Positions 11,501 through 21,213 of a stretch of DNA of 64,000 nt are shown one piece after another; positions within the stretch are counted from its first letter, which is position 1; each line of letters begins with the position of its first letter. The stretch comes from Planctomycetota bacterium (GTDB lineage Bacteria; Planctomycetota; Phycisphaerae; Phycisphaerales; UBA1924). The notes under the pieces are model-generated. The model saw nothing but the letters and a program-made list of their open reading frames with translations. It was not told where the DNA came from and did no database searches. The stretch spans positions 124,001 through 188,000 of the forward strand of contig JAFLCN010000005.1 of the NCBI GenBank assembly GCA_017303555.1. The letters run 5' to 3'. The position numbers and the translations under genes were made by a program.

Positions 11501-12512
11501 CAACCAGGGTGTCGCCCCACAGATCGACAGCACTTCCGAAGCCGTCATCTGCGGCACCATCTTCGGCGATCAAGTTCGCCTGCTGCGTCCAGGTCGCATT
11601 CGCGCGTACGAAGATACTCACTGAGCCTTGCCGGGCATTGGTGCCGACATCGTCGTTGAACGCGCCGACGGCCACAGTCTCGCCCGAAATCGCGACGGCG
11701 TCTCCGAAGAAATCATTCGCCTTGTTGTCCGTCGCGCGGAGCTTGGCCTGCTGCGACCAGACGCCGCCGGTGCGGGTAAAGATGAAGGCAGAGCCTTCAT
11801 TTGTACTTGCACCGATGTCGTCACTGCGTGCGCCGACGATGGCGGTGTTGCCGGAGATGTCGACCGAACCGCCAAAGAGGTCGTTCGCACCGCCATCGGA
11901 AGCGACAAGCTTGGCCTGCTGGCTCCAAGTCGAGAACGGGCGGTGGAATACATATGCAGAACCCTGGTTCGCGTTCGCACCCACGTCATCGCTCTCGGCA
12001 CCGATCACTGCTGTGCCGCCGGAGAGGGAAACAGAGATGCCGAAGCTGTCGAATGCCGCTCCATCCAGCGCGACCAGACGCAGTTGTTGTGTCCACGTTG
12101 TGCCGGTGCGGGTGAATGCGTAGGCCGAGCCCTGATCCGTGTTGCCGCCGACATCGTCTCCGTACGCGCCGACGATGATGGTGTCGCCGTCGATGGCGAC
12201 GGATGCGCCGAAGTAGTCGTTCGCGGCACCATCAGAGGCGACGAGCTCTGCTTCGACCAGCCATGCCGATCCGTTCCAGCGAAACACGGTCGCGGAGCCT
12301 TGGTCGATGTTCGCACCGACATCGTCTCGTCTCGTGCCGACAACCGCGGTGTCGCCCGAAATCGCGACAGCGTTGCCAAAGCTGTCTTCCAGCGCTCCAG
12401 AAGGTTTCAGCAGGTTCGGAAATCGCTGGATTCCGCCTTCTGCATTCGGCATCGTCCGCACGGCAAAGAAGAGTAATGAAGCGACCACAACAACTGCAAC
12501 ACATGCACGCAT
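8535..12512 (-). CDS. Very large secreted FG-GAP repeat protein with beta-helix region and Cys-Pro tail
   Basis: A 1,325-residue exported protein if started at ATG 12512 (MRACVAVVVVASLLFFAV, signal peptide, GGGGG-type purine run upstream); ATG 12563 is an alternative. Residues about 30-850 contain 14 FG-GAP/integrin-alpha-type repeats of about 55 residues with a core like FGASVAIDGDTIIVGAYGDD, each with a calcium-loop-like Asp cluster; fourteen is enough for two seven-bladed beta-propellers. Then comes a Ser/Thr/Gly/Asn-rich stretch (about 850-1250, e.g. GSTTIYGNIINNAGAAIRL) that reads as short-period beta-helix sequence. The last 70 residues are two D-x-N-x-D repeats ending LVCP. No catalytic motif is seen; an adhesive or structural surface role is inferred. 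Confidence 0.8.
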   Translation of the reverse strand: MRACVAVVVVASLLFFAVRTMPNAEGGIQRFPNLLKPSGALEDSFGNAVAISGDTAVVGTRRDDVGANIDQGSATVFRWNGSAWLVEAELVASDGAANDYFGASVAIDGDTIIVGAYGDDVGGNTDQGSAYAFTRTGTTWTQQLRLVALDGAAFDSFGISVSLSGGTAVIGAESDDVGANANQGSAYVFHRPFSTWSQQAKLVASDGGANDLFGGSVDISGNTAIVGARSDDIGASTNEGSAFIFTRTGGVWSQQAKLRATDNKANDFFGDAVAISGETVAVGAFNDDVGTNARQGSVSIFVRANATWTQQANLIAEDGAADDGFGSAVDLWGDTLVVGASFDDVIAEVDQGSAYVFARLGSAWIQHAKLSWGDGGEAFGACIAVDADIVMAGVPLADVATNSDRRGVVVAYRRDGSSWNAPALLTGNEGASAHDQYGASVAIDDSVLAIGVPFDDRSGKADSGSVNVVTVRAGESAPLTFNDVPDAVLTPLDGAVGDNFGSRVSISGNTILAGAANKTIAGAAQRGAAYFYTKNGEKSWQQLGSTILASDGAAGDGFGGATSLRGDIAIIGASGKDTGGVLNHGAVYVFERSSGIFAQTAKLQLPAPIAGDFFGCSVGAGIDLVAAGAYNKQIGANASQGAAYVFARDGAGWKLDAGLVASDGATGDCFGISMALDGETLAVGAFNKSINGAAGRGAVYVFARTNSGWIQTARVIAPDGAAGDAFGWRVDLSGGKLVVGAPNRDSAGRANTGAVYVFASASGSAAGPWVEAQRITQSAPVADDSLGGAVAIAGTTVLAGMVGTDFGPSLINAGAALVFDIEKSPFISAYNATLNAQYSTLDAAMSAASAGHTVIGSAGAFLFANPDFAGRAISLRSLSRIALPSASTVRLGAGAELRAAINSDVSIDGALVLANDSGRSHIFASTFTLGSTGSMTIDSHELVINAPSASLGGFVNLRTSSSVLTATNALSSAGVLNSSFGKISTGGNLNLSGTPNLLNSVISAGGPVTINATNAVLTQVTLLTPSLEVAGGKATLGGTISAPITNSGTILTAGSTTIYGNIINNAGAAIRLTGGTTALYGSVSGAGSVVGSFTGCPTCAGEPTVFTIENDLALDPGAFFSITGGAVEIGGNFDLQSFDSQDFGMSESTIRMSGIGARQQTFEVMSMDRGPIAAALSPNPAHSFPLGTLEIGSIPTTVTLVDARDNDGAGQIQREALYTETLIVSPGSRLNTAGFKIYCRTKSIGGTIDNPANIIALGSDCPTDLNADGLTDDADFVLFLAAYETLDCTDPAMPDGCASDFNSDGTVDDGDFGPFVTAYDALVCP

Positions 12513-12671
12513 GAACAATGCCCCCACGCCGCAACCGCACCGGCCCGCAGAGTTCCTCTGCATCACCCGCGCGCATTGGTCGAGCATACCGAAACGGGGG
12601 ATTGATGCCTGGGTGAAAGGCGACTCATCTCGCGGCACGCGCGAGAGCGAACATGCCGGGTTCGCAAATGC

Positions 12672-13874
12672 TTACGGGCAAACCAGCGCGTCGTAGGCCT
12701 GGGCAAACAGCACGAAGTCGGCGTCATCGACCATCGTGTCGCTGTTCAGATCGGCCGGACACGGGGCCGGGGATGCCGGGCAGGTCAGCGTGTCGTAGGC
12801 CGCGGCGAAGATCGTGAAGTCGGCGTCATCGACCACGTGGTCGCCGTTCAGATCGCCCGGGCAGGGTGCGAAGACGACGGCGTAATCGGCGACGACCGGG
12901 AGGTGATCCGAAACGGTGGTCAGTAGTTGCAGCACCTGGAGCCGATTGGCCAGATCGGGCAGGGCGGAGCTGAACTGCGAATAGACGCTGGAGCCGAAGG
13001 AGGTGCTGCCGTTGTTGCCGAAAACCGTGTAGGTGTTCGGGACCAATTGCACGCCGTACTGGTTCAGCATCGCGTTTGTCACAAACTGGAAGTCGAATCG
13101 GATGTCTGTGGCGTTCGAGGCGTGCGTCATCAGGCTTCGGAAGCCGGTTGAATTGGTCCACGTGTTCGTCGGATTGGCGGGGTCGTTTGCCTTTCCGTTT
13201 CCTGCCGCGATGAGAGTCTGATAGGCGGTTTCGGATCTGCCGCTGGTGAAGTTGAAATCGCCGGAGTAGATGATGTGGGCGTTGGGACCGAGCGCATCGG
13301 CATCGGCGCGGATGGTGGTGGATTCGACGTTGCGACGATTCTTGCTGGTCGCATCGCTCGACGCCTTGTAGTGGCTGACGTAGATGTAGAAATCAGCCTG
13401 GGGTCCGTAGCCGACGGGCCGGAGCTGATAACGCATCGGCGCTCGCGGGGCGCCCGAACCGCTGGCGGTGCCGACCACTTTGGCCTGAATCATCTGAATT
13501 GTCGCGGTGTTGTAGACAAGCCCGTTCGGGCCGCCGCCGGTGCCGCCGGTGGTGGGGTTCTTGGTCGTGTCCGCGGCGTACACATTCGGGCCGTAGATCG
13601 CGTTGAGCTGGGAGACGATGTACGGGAGCGTCGCGGAGTTGCCGGGAGTGAACTGCGTTCCGTCGAGTTCCTGGAGCGACAGCACATCGATCGGCTGAGC
13701 GTTGCCGGCGAGGTGGTGATTCCCGATAGCCTGCATGACGGTATCGAAGCCCGGATTCGGAGGAACGATCCCGAGCCCGGAGCTCTGGACGTTGTACGTG
13801 ACAACGCGGATCGCGCCCGGTGCGTCGGCGCCCGCCAGGGAAGCAAGGAGGAGCGGGAGTCCGAGGCGGATCAT
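12672..13874 (-). CDS. Secreted endonuclease/exonuclease/phosphatase-fold protein with Cys-Pro tail
   Basis: A 400-residue exported protein starting at ATG 13874 (MIRLGLPLLLASLAGADAPG, signal peptide; AAGGAAC lies about 12 bases upstream). The body is the EEP (DNase I/phosphatase) fold: RVVTYNVQ at the mature start, metal-binding Glu in LQELDG (about residue 67), YVSHYKASS, SGDFNF (Asp/Asn, about 204) and the catalytic SDHLPVV (His, about 321). It may cleave nucleic acid or a phosphate ester outside the cytoplasm. The final 65 residues hold two calcium-loop repeats, the first ending LTCP and the last ending LVCP at the C-terminus. It lies in a run of four minus-strand genes sharing that tail. 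Confidence 0.85.
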   Translation of the reverse strand: MIRLGLPLLLASLAGADAPGAIRVVTYNVQSSGLGIVPPNPGFDTVMQAIGNHHLAGNAQPIDVLSLQELDGTQFTPGNSATLPYIVSQLNAIYGPNVYAADTTKNPTTGGTGGGPNGLVYNTATIQMIQAKVVGTASGSGAPRAPMRYQLRPVGYGPQADFYIYVSHYKASSDATSKNRRNVESTTIRADADALGPNAHIIYSGDFNFTSGRSETAYQTLIAAGNGKANDPANPTNTWTNSTGFRSLMTHASNATDIRFDFQFVTNAMLNQYGVQLVPNTYTVFGNNGSTSFGSSVYSQFSSALPDLANRLQVLQLLTTVSDHLPVVADYAVVFAPCPGDLNGDHVVDDADFTIFAAAYDTLTCPASPAPCPADLNSDTMVDDADFVLFAQAYDALVCP

Positions 13875-14083
13875 GATTCTGGAGTTCCTTTCGGAGCGAG
13901 TAGAGAGGAAAACCCGGTTCCACCGATTGCGGGCGAGAGCCGGGCCCGCAATCGGCGCGTGCGTGATGGTCAATTCTACCGGAACCCACGCGCCGCTCAG
14001 CGAGTGAAACGCACGTCCCTCGCTGTTATTTCATGCGAGAACGATGCGAAAGGCCGCGAAGTGGCGGGTGTAATCCCCGGCGA

Positions 14084-16363
14084 TCAGGGGCAGTTGAGCG
14101 CGTCGTACGCCGAGGCAATGACGACGAAGTCACCGTCATCGACAAAGCCGTTCGGCGCGAGATCGGACGGACAGCCCGCGGGCATGTTCGGGTCCGCGCA
14201 GTCGAACAACTCGTAGGCGACGGCGAAAACGGCGAAGTCGAGGTCATCGACGACCGTGTCGTTGTTGAAGTCTGCGGGGCACGGATTGAACGCCTGGATA
14301 TCGCCGGTCAGAACGAGCCCGAAACCCTGCGTGCCGACGTTTACGGTTGCGCCGACGACTTCGGCGCGCCAGACGCCGGTCGCCGGGGCGTTCAGAACAA
14401 AGTGCTCGATGGAGTTGAGAGCGTCGGCGGTACCTCCGGTCTGGCTCTGGCCCGTGGTCGCGTTGATTGCGTTGCCCAGATACACGTTGCCGGATGGATC
14501 AATGACTCGAAGATTCAGGTTGTTCACGGGCGCGAACGAGGTCGGGATGGTCGCGGGTGCATCGGAGAACGCCATCGTGACGCGCAGGACCTGCGAAGCG
14601 CTGTTGACGCGGAACGAGGTGGTTGAGGTCGAGCCGGTGGCGAGCGATGCGGCATCGGCGCGGCGCACGTCTTTGATCAACAGGCGCCGGGCGTCGCCGG
14701 CGAGGTAGACGCTGTTGTCGAGAAGAATCCGGCCGAATCCCTCGTTGGTGTTGGGCGGGAGCTTGTTGGGCGACGGGTACGAGGTCATGTCCACGGCCGA
14801 GTTCACGAGCATGGCGCGAAGGAGCGCGCCCGAGGGGACGAGGGAGTTGGCCGGAACCGGGCTGCCGGTCGGGTAGAAGCCATCGGTGAAATACTGCCGG
14901 ACGAGTGCCGCCGCGCCCGCAACGGCGGGGGAGGCCATCGACGTTCCTGTCGCGCTTCCTGTGGTGCAGGCGCCGCTCGTGTCGCTCGAGATGGTTGAGC
15001 AGCCGGGGGCGAAGACTTCGGGCTTGCGCCGGCCGTCGGCGGTCGGGCCGACGAGCGTGCTGCACGAACCGGTCTGAGAACCCGAGCCGCCCGATTTGCC
15101 CACGGCCAGCACGCTCTTGGCGTTTTCCGGGTTCTTCAAGTTCGTCAGGTTGGTGCACGCGAAAAGCACGAGGTTGTCCTCGCGGTTGTAGCTGAACAAG
15201 TCGATCGCGCGGCAGATCGCGTTGTAGGCGGTGGTGCCGTCGTCGCCCCAGCTGTTGGTGTGAACGGTTGCGCCCTGGTTCGCGTGGGTGGTGAGATGCG
15301 TGTCAATCGGGAACGTGGCGATCGGCGTGCCGTAGGTCCGGAAGCAGATCTTCGCGTTGTAGGCGATGCCCCGGGTGTTGGCGTTCACATCGCCGGCTTG
15401 ATTCCCCATCGCGGTTCCGGAAACGTGCGTTCCGTGGAAGGCGTCGATGAGCCCAACGTTGTACGCGACAACCTTCCGGTGCGTGGGGAACGTGCCCGGG
15501 GTGTTGGCCGACGTGATCGGCACGGCGGCATCGGCGAACGAACAGTGGCTGGGGTCGAATCCGTCGTCCATCACGCCGATGACTTGGCCTTCGCCCCGGA
15601 TTCCGGCGGTGTAAAGGGGTGTGCTGTTCGAGGTGTTCGTCTGGATGATCCAGCGGGTGTTGATGTTGCTGCGGCTCGTGAACTCCGGGAGTTCCTCGAC
15701 GAAGCGGATGCCATCGACCGAAGCAAGGTCGCGCACGCGATCGACCGGGAGGCGGATCGCGATCGTGTTCATGCCGGCGATGAGCGACGTTTCCACGGCC
15801 GCAGCGCCGGCGATCGCATGGATGTCGCGCGTCGCGTCGGCGGGCGCCGCGCCGTCGAACAAGTACGCTTGTACCAGCACTTCACGCGCGTCGGCGATCT
15901 GCTTCCGCTCGGCGGATTCAAAGGTACGAGAACCGATCTCCGGCTCGATCTTCCAGGCGGCCTGCCATTCGCCCGCCCAGCGGACGAAGCCGAGCCGCGC
16001 GACCGCATCGAGATCCGCGGCGGAGAGATCCGCAAGATACGCGTCGGCGGGGAGGTAATCCCCCAGCTTCACGCCGGCCTGAACCAGGAGCGCCCTTTGG
16101 TGTGCATTCAGCGGGCCGGCGAATTGCAGGACGTAGCGGGTTTCGGACCGCAGAGCGGCCCGCAGCATGCCCGGCCTTTGGGTCAGCAGATTCGAAAGGC
16201 TGTCGGTCCGCACCGTTCCGGTCCGCAGGCTGAGCGTGCCGGACTCGGGAACGACGGAGGCGACCGGCCCGAAGTCCTGCGCGAGCGCGGCGGATGGCAC
16301 CGCCAGCCCCGAAGCGAGTACAAGGGTGCGGATGAACAAAACGGCGGGTGTGGGGTGATTCAA
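14084..16363 (-). CDS. Secreted subtilisin-family (S8) protease with Cys-Pro tail
   Basis: A 759-residue exported serine protease. ATG 16363 opens a signal peptide ending AALAQ. About 230 residues of pro-region/N-terminal domain precede the S8 catalytic domain, whose triad is intact: Asp in GVMDDGFDP (about 261), His in FHGTHVSGT (about 310) and Ser in GTSMASPAVAG (about 472). A jelly-roll region follows (about 560-690; LRVTMAFSDAPAT, NLNLRVIDPSGNVY, HFVLNAPATGVWRAEV), as in subtilases with a P-like or PPC domain. The end is two D/N calcium-loop repeats finishing LNCP. Likely acts outside the cell or at the surface on proteins. Confidence 0.92.
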   Translation of the reverse strand: MNHPTPAVLFIRTLVLASGLAVPSAALAQDFGPVASVVPESGTLSLRTGTVRTDSLSNLLTQRPGMLRAALRSETRYVLQFAGPLNAHQRALLVQAGVKLGDYLPADAYLADLSAADLDAVARLGFVRWAGEWQAAWKIEPEIGSRTFESAERKQIADAREVLVQAYLFDGAAPADATRDIHAIAGAAAVETSLIAGMNTIAIRLPVDRVRDLASVDGIRFVEELPEFTSRSNINTRWIIQTNTSNSTPLYTAGIRGEGQVIGVMDDGFDPSHCSFADAAVPITSANTPGTFPTHRKVVAYNVGLIDAFHGTHVSGTAMGNQAGDVNANTRGIAYNAKICFRTYGTPIATFPIDTHLTTHANQGATVHTNSWGDDGTTAYNAICRAIDLFSYNREDNLVLFACTNLTNLKNPENAKSVLAVGKSGGSGSQTGSCSTLVGPTADGRRKPEVFAPGCSTISSDTSGACTTGSATGTSMASPAVAGAAALVRQYFTDGFYPTGSPVPANSLVPSGALLRAMLVNSAVDMTSYPSPNKLPPNTNEGFGRILLDNSVYLAGDARRLLIKDVRRADAASLATGSTSTTSFRVNSASQVLRVTMAFSDAPATIPTSFAPVNNLNLRVIDPSGNVYLGNAINATTGQSQTGGTADALNSIEHFVLNAPATGVWRAEVVGATVNVGTQGFGLVLTGDIQAFNPCPADFNNDTVVDDLDFAVFAVAYELFDCADPNMPAGCPSDLAPNGFVDDGDFVVIASAYDALNCP

Positions 16364-16454
16364 GGTACAGAGTTATAACAGGTTGTCCGCACCCGGCCAA
16401 GCCCAATTCCATCAATCGTGCGAGCGGATTTTCGGGGGCCACATCAGGGCCCAA

Positions 16455-18308
16455 TCAGGGGCAGACCAGGGCGTCGTACGACTGAACGAAGATCTGGAAG
16501 TCCGAGTCGTCGGTAACGGCGTCTCCATTGAGATCGGCACCGGTGTACGGGCCACCCGGAGCAACAAGCGCGTTGTACGAAACGATGAAGGCCTGGAAGT
16601 CTGTGTCTTCGACCATGAGGTCGGCGTTCAGATCGCCGGCGCATCGAATTCGCCCGTGGAGATAGTCGCCCGCGTGCTTGAGATTGATGATGCCGTAGCC
16701 GTAGAGATCGTTTCGGGGGGGCGTGCCCGGCTGATCTGCGGTGCGTTCGAGCACCCAGCGCACGGTCTGGGGAGGAAGCGCCGGCAAACCCGCGTGCGGA
16801 ACAAAGGAACCGAAGAGGGCGCCGGCCGCACCCACGACGTGCGGGCACGCCATCGATGTGCCGTCATAGGCGTCGTATCCGTGACCCGCCGGCATGGATG
16901 TGATCGACATGTTCGCGCCGTCGGCCAGGATCATTTCATCACCCACCGACTTTTCGACGTACCAGACCGGGCGGAAGTGGTCGTAGGTGATGGCGGGCTG
17001 ATAGCCGGATTCCATGTCGCTCGAAAGCACGACGGCGATCGCTCCGGCGTCCCAGGCGTTTTCGATCACGAAATCGGCGGGGAAGAAGAGGCTGTCGCGG
17101 ATGTGGGCGATGTTGCCGCTGACGCTTGAGGGGAAATCCCAGAGGAACCAGCCGTAGTCGCAGTAGATGTTGCGGCCGTAGCGGGGGTTTTCCTGCGAAC
17201 CGGGCACGTGCTGCGCGACGCGAGTCTTGTTGCCGAACGTGAGTTGCCAGCCTCGCAGCGGCACCGTGGATTCGACTTCGGTGCCGGGCGCCGCGACGCT
17301 GATTCGGGGGCCGAAGTTGCTGAACCACGCGGGGTCTTCGTTCGGCGTGACCGCCGCGACGCTCATCACGTTGTCCATGTACGCGGGGTAGCGCGGAGCG
17401 TCCGTTGTCTGGTTTCCTGCCGCGGCAACCGGGAGGCAGCCCGCGGCGATCGCGGCGTTGAACGCATCCTGCAGCGCCTGGGAGTAGTCCGAACCGCTGA
17501 AGCTCATGTTGAGCACTTTGGCTCCCTGAGCGACCGACCACTCAACGCCCGCGATGGTGTCCGACCATTCTCCGTAGCCGTCATTGGAGAGAACTTTGGC
17601 GACAATCAGTGACAACGAAGGAGCAACGCCAACGACGCCCGCATCGTTGTCGAGCGCGAGGATCGTGCCCGCAACGTGCGAGCCGTGCGAGTGGCCGTCG
17701 TTGTAGGTTTCCCCGGCAACAAAGCTCATCGCGGCGACAGGGACGGGCAGGTCCGGGTGGCCGATGTCGAAACCGGTATCGAGAACTGCGACCCGCGCGC
17801 CGGAACCGGTGCCGTACGCCGCCCAGAACTCCGGCGCGGCGACACGCGTGATACCCCACGGGGTTGTCTGCGATTCGATGTGGACCTTGCCGTCGCTCTC
17901 GGCGTATCGCACACCGGGCGTGGCGCGGAGCCGGGTGAGCACTTCTTCGACTTGGTTGGATGGAACCTCGAAGGAATGCAGACCCGGGACGAGATCGAAG
18001 GAACGGTCCAGGCGCGTTGCGCCGGCCGCGATCGCCAATGCGGGGGCCGAATCGGGGGCCTGACCGGGTGCCTGGCCGTGGGCGGGGCCGCCTCGGGCCG
18101 CGTCGGGCTCGAAGCGGACGAGGATGCGGCGTGTGGGGGGGATCGCTCCGGGGGCAAAGATTCCGATCCCGGGGTCGGGCTGACCGAATCCGAAAAGGAA
18201 CGGGGCGGGCGCATTGCGCAGCGTGTCGGATCGGATTCCGCCGAACGCCGCGCACGCGCAGCCAGCGATCGCGGCCAAGGCAACCACCCTGAAACGGGCA
18301 ATCTGCAT
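16455..18308 (-). CDS. Secreted subtilisin-family (S8) protease with PA-like insert and Cys-Pro tail
   Basis: A 617-residue exported serine protease, start ATG 18308 behind a strong GGGGAGG site; signal peptide MQIARFRVVALAAIAGCACA. The frame is open to 18374 but the ribosome site decides the start. An inhibitor-I9-like pro-region (about 50-150) precedes the catalytic domain with Asp in VLDTGFDIGHPD (about 174), His in HSHGSHVAGT (about 206) and Ser in DGTSMACPH (about 481). Between His and Ser there is an extra segment of about 130 residues (FPADFVIENAWDAGAIAVVL) resembling a protease-associated domain. The C-terminus is two calcium-loop repeats ending LVCP. It is a second, distinct subtilase next to the one at 14084-16363. 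Confidence 0.92.
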   Translation of the reverse strand: MQIARFRVVALAAIAGCACAAFGGIRSDTLRNAPAPFLFGFGQPDPGIGIFAPGAIPPTRRILVRFEPDAARGGPAHGQAPGQAPDSAPALAIAAGATRLDRSFDLVPGLHSFEVPSNQVEEVLTRLRATPGVRYAESDGKVHIESQTTPWGITRVAAPEFWAAYGTGSGARVAVLDTGFDIGHPDLPVPVAAMSFVAGETYNDGHSHGSHVAGTILALDNDAGVVGVAPSLSLIVAKVLSNDGYGEWSDTIAGVEWSVAQGAKVLNMSFSGSDYSQALQDAFNAAIAAGCLPVAAAGNQTTDAPRYPAYMDNVMSVAAVTPNEDPAWFSNFGPRISVAAPGTEVESTVPLRGWQLTFGNKTRVAQHVPGSQENPRYGRNIYCDYGWFLWDFPSSVSGNIAHIRDSLFFPADFVIENAWDAGAIAVVLSSDMESGYQPAITYDHFRPVWYVEKSVGDEMILADGANMSITSMPAGHGYDAYDGTSMACPHVVGAAGALFGSFVPHAGLPALPPQTVRWVLERTADQPGTPPRNDLYGYGIINLKHAGDYLHGRIRCAGDLNADLMVEDTDFQAFIVSYNALVAPGGPYTGADLNGDAVTDDSDFQIFVQSYDALVCP

Positions 18309-18483
18309 TTCAAACCTCCCCGGATGCCGCGGATCTCGCGGCACATGTCGATGCTGTTCAATCCTCACGCACACTCGGTGCCGCCCACGGCCCGAGCCAA
18401 AGCCCGCGAATGGGGCGTGGACTTGTATTCGACCACGGCTGTCAAGGGTTCCCGAATTGGTGCGACCGGATGGAATGTGCGTA

Positions 18484-21183
18484 TCAGCCGGGGTTCAGGG
18501 CGCCGCGGTGGCCGGTCTCGGGAAGGCCGATGAGGAGCTGCGCGATCAGGCCGGTCCAGCCGGTCTGGTGGCTTGCGCCGCAGCCCCGCCCGGTATCGCC
18601 GTGAAAATACTCGTGGAACGGGATGCAGTCGCGCCAATCCGGGCGCGAGTTGAAGAGGGGGCAATCGCCGAAGACCGGACGCTTGCTGTCCTTTCCGAGG
18701 CGGAAGATGGAACAGAGCCGGCGTGCGAGCTCATCGGCGACTTCGGAGAGGTTCATCTGCACGCCCGAGCCGGTGGGGCACTCGATCTTGAAGCTGTTTC
18801 CGTAATAGGCGTGGAACTGCTTGAGCGCGAGGAGGATGAGGAAGTTCACGGGCATCCAGACGGGGCCGCGCCAATTGGAATTGCCGCCGAAAAGATCGGT
18901 CATCGACTCGCCGGGTTCGTAATCGAGCCGGTAGGTTTCACCGTCGAGGTGCAGAATGAGCGGATGCTTCTCGTGGTACTTCGAGACGGCGCGGATGCCG
19001 AACGGTGAAAGAAACTCGTTCTCGTCGAGCATGCAGGCGAGCATTCGCCTGAGTTGATCTTCTCGCACCATGCCGAGAATGAGGTTGCCGGTCGGTCCGG
19101 GCGTGACCATCGGTTGCACGCTCTGGATCAGGTCCGGGCGGTGATCGATAAACCACTGGCGCCTCCGCTGAAAGTCCGGGAAGCGGCTGAACGTATCGGC
19201 CTTGACGGTGGACGCGCCGAACAGGGGCACGAAGCCGACCATCGTGCGGGCACGAACCGGCTCGCGTCGGCCGTCGGGATGGGTGAGATGGTCGTAGAAG
19301 AATCCGTCGTCCGCGTCCCAGAGGGAATCCTGCGGCGTGCTCACGCTGTTCATCGCGTTGGCGATGTAGATGTAGTGCTCCCAGAACTTGCTGGCGAGAT
19401 CCTCGTACACGGGGTTTCGTTCCGCCAGCAGCAGCGCGGTGGAGAGCATGCTCTTGGCGAATGCGGCCATCCAGCTTGTGCCGTCGGCTTGACCGAGCAT
19501 GTAGCCCGGAGGCAAACGATCGCGATCGAATGCGCTGATGTTGTCCATCCCCAGGAAGCCGCCGTGGAAGATGTTGTTCCCCTGCGCATCCTTGCGATTC
19601 ACCCACCAGGTGAAGTTCAGCAGCAGCTTCTGGAAGACGCGTTCGATGAAGGCGTAGTCGGGCGTGCCGCTGCGCTCGCGATCGATCTCGAAGACCCCGC
19701 GTGCCGCCAGAGCGAAGATCGGCGGGTTCACGCTGTTGAAATCCCACTCGTACGCGGGGATCTGCCCGCTGGGGTGGGTGTACCACTCGCGGAGCATGAG
19801 CAGGAACTGATCCTTCGCGAACTGAGGGTCCACGTGCGCGAGCGCGATGCAGTGGAAGCCCAGGTCCCACGATGCGAACCACGGGAACTCCCACTTGTCG
19901 GGCATCGAGATCACGTCGCGCGAGAAGAGGTGCGTCCAGTCGTGATTCCGCCCGTCGAGGCGGGCGGGCGTCTGCGGCGGCTCGGGCTGTCCCGGATCAC
20001 CGTGAAGCCAGTCCTGCACGACGTAGTGGTAATACTGCTTGGACCAGAGCATGCCGCCGAAAGCCTGACGGGCGATCATGCGCGAATCGGGATCGAGCGT
20101 TTGGGGGATCGCGGCCTTGTAGAACTCATCGGCCTCGTGCTCGCGCGAAGAAAAGACCGCATCGAAATCGGCGAAGGCATCGGCACGGGCTCCGGCCTGA
20201 GCGGCGTTCGCGCGCGAACGAAGACGGAGGCGCAGCGTGACCGATTGGCTGGGCGGGACAACCCGCATGTAGTGTGCCGCGGCCTTTGTTCCCCGGAATG
20301 CCGGGTTGACCGCGTCGGTCTTGTTGTGGATCACGTAATCGTGGAACGCATCTTTGGGGAACGCGTGGGTTGCCTTGTACCCGAAGACGCGCTCGAAGTT
20401 GGTCTCGTTCTCGGCGAACAGCAGAGAATCGGGCTTTTCGCAGTGGAGCAGGTACTCGCCGAGCTCCCAATGGTTTGCGCCGACCAGATCGGCGCCGAGT
20501 TTCTCCAGAGTCGGGCGGCGGCTGTCCCACCCCCAGGACCAGGAATTCCTGAACCAGAGCGTGGGGAGGACGTGAATCGGCGCCGCGTCCGGCCCGTGGT
20601 TGGTCACGATGATGCGCACGAGGATGTCTTCGGCGCTCGCCTTGGCGTATTCGACCCGCACGTCGAAGTAGCGTCCGGATTCGAAGATGCCGGTGTCCGC
20701 CAGCTCGTACTCGGGCTGCGAGCGATCGCGGCGTCGGTTCTCATCGAACAACTGCTGGTAGGGGAATTCGGCCTGCGGGTACTTGTACACAAACCGCATG
20801 AACGAGTGCGTCGGCGTGCTGTCGAGGTGGAAGTAGTACTCCTTGACGTCTTCGCCGTGGTTGCCCTGGTTTCCTGTGAGGCCGAACGGGCGCTCCTTCA
20901 GGATCGGGTCCTTGCCGTTCCAGAGCGCAAGGCCGAAGCAGAGGTATTGATGGCGATCGCAGATCGCTGCAAGCCCGTCCTCGTTCCATCGGTAGACACG
21001 CGAGCGTGCGTGGTCGTGGGGGAAGTATTCCCAGGCGCTTCCATCGGGGCTGTAGTCCTCGCGCACGGTGCCCCAGGCGCGATCGGAGACGAAAGGTCCC
21101 CAGCGATTCCACCTGCCGACTTTGGCGCTCGACTGTTTGAGGCGGGCGCCCTCGGCGGTATCGAAGATGGAAGGGAGAGTCAT
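18484..21183 (-). CDS. GH63/MGH1-like glucosidase
   Basis: An 899-residue cytoplasmic-looking protein (no leader) starting at ATG 21183. It resembles the bacterial MGH1-like/GH63 (alpha/alpha)6-barrel glycoside hydrolases: [19 protein letters not shown] at the start, [19 protein letters not shown], a long N-terminal beta domain, then [22 protein letters not shown], and [24 protein letters not shown] at the C-terminus. Family members remove glucose or mannose units from oligosaccharides or glycosylglycerates. It is the last gene of a minus-strand cluster after a ROK sugar kinase, gnd and zwf (30 bases behind zwf), so the released sugar is probably glucose or a near relative that is burned through the pentose phosphate route. 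Exact substrate unknown. Confidence 0.8.
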   Translation of the reverse strand: MTLPSIFDTAEGARLKQSSAKVGRWNRWGPFVSDRAWGTVREDYSPDGSAWEYFPHDHARSRVYRWNEDGLAAICDRHQYLCFGLALWNGKDPILKERPFGLTGNQGNHGEDVKEYYFHLDSTPTHSFMRFVYKYPQAEFPYQQLFDENRRRDRSQPEYELADTGIFESGRYFDVRVEYAKASAEDILVRIIVTNHGPDAAPIHVLPTLWFRNSWSWGWDSRRPTLEKLGADLVGANHWELGEYLLHCEKPDSLLFAENETNFERVFGYKATHAFPKDAFHDYVIHNKTDAVNPAFRGTKAAAHYMRVVPPSQSVTLRLRLRSRANAAQAGARADAFADFDAVFSSREHEADEFYKAAIPQTLDPDSRMIARQAFGGMLWSKQYYHYVVQDWLHGDPGQPEPPQTPARLDGRNHDWTHLFSRDVISMPDKWEFPWFASWDLGFHCIALAHVDPQFAKDQFLLMLREWYTHPSGQIPAYEWDFNSVNPPIFALAARGVFEIDRERSGTPDYAFIERVFQKLLLNFTWWVNRKDAQGNNIFHGGFLGMDNISAFDRDRLPPGYMLGQADGTSWMAAFAKSMLSTALLLAERNPVYEDLASKFWEHYIYIANAMNSVSTPQDSLWDADDGFFYDHLTHPDGRREPVRARTMVGFVPLFGASTVKADTFSRFPDFQRRRQWFIDHRPDLIQSVQPMVTPGPTGNLILGMVREDQLRRMLACMLDENEFLSPFGIRAVSKYHEKHPLILHLDGETYRLDYEPGESMTDLFGGNSNWRGPVWMPVNFLILLALKQFHAYYGNSFKIECPTGSGVQMNLSEVADELARRLCSIFRLGKDSKRPVFGDCPLFNSRPDWRDCIPFHEYFHGDTGRGCGASHQTGWTGLIAQLLIGLPETGHRGALNPG

Positions 21184-21213
21184 GCCGCGAGTTGCTCGGG
21201 TGTTGGGTGTGGA

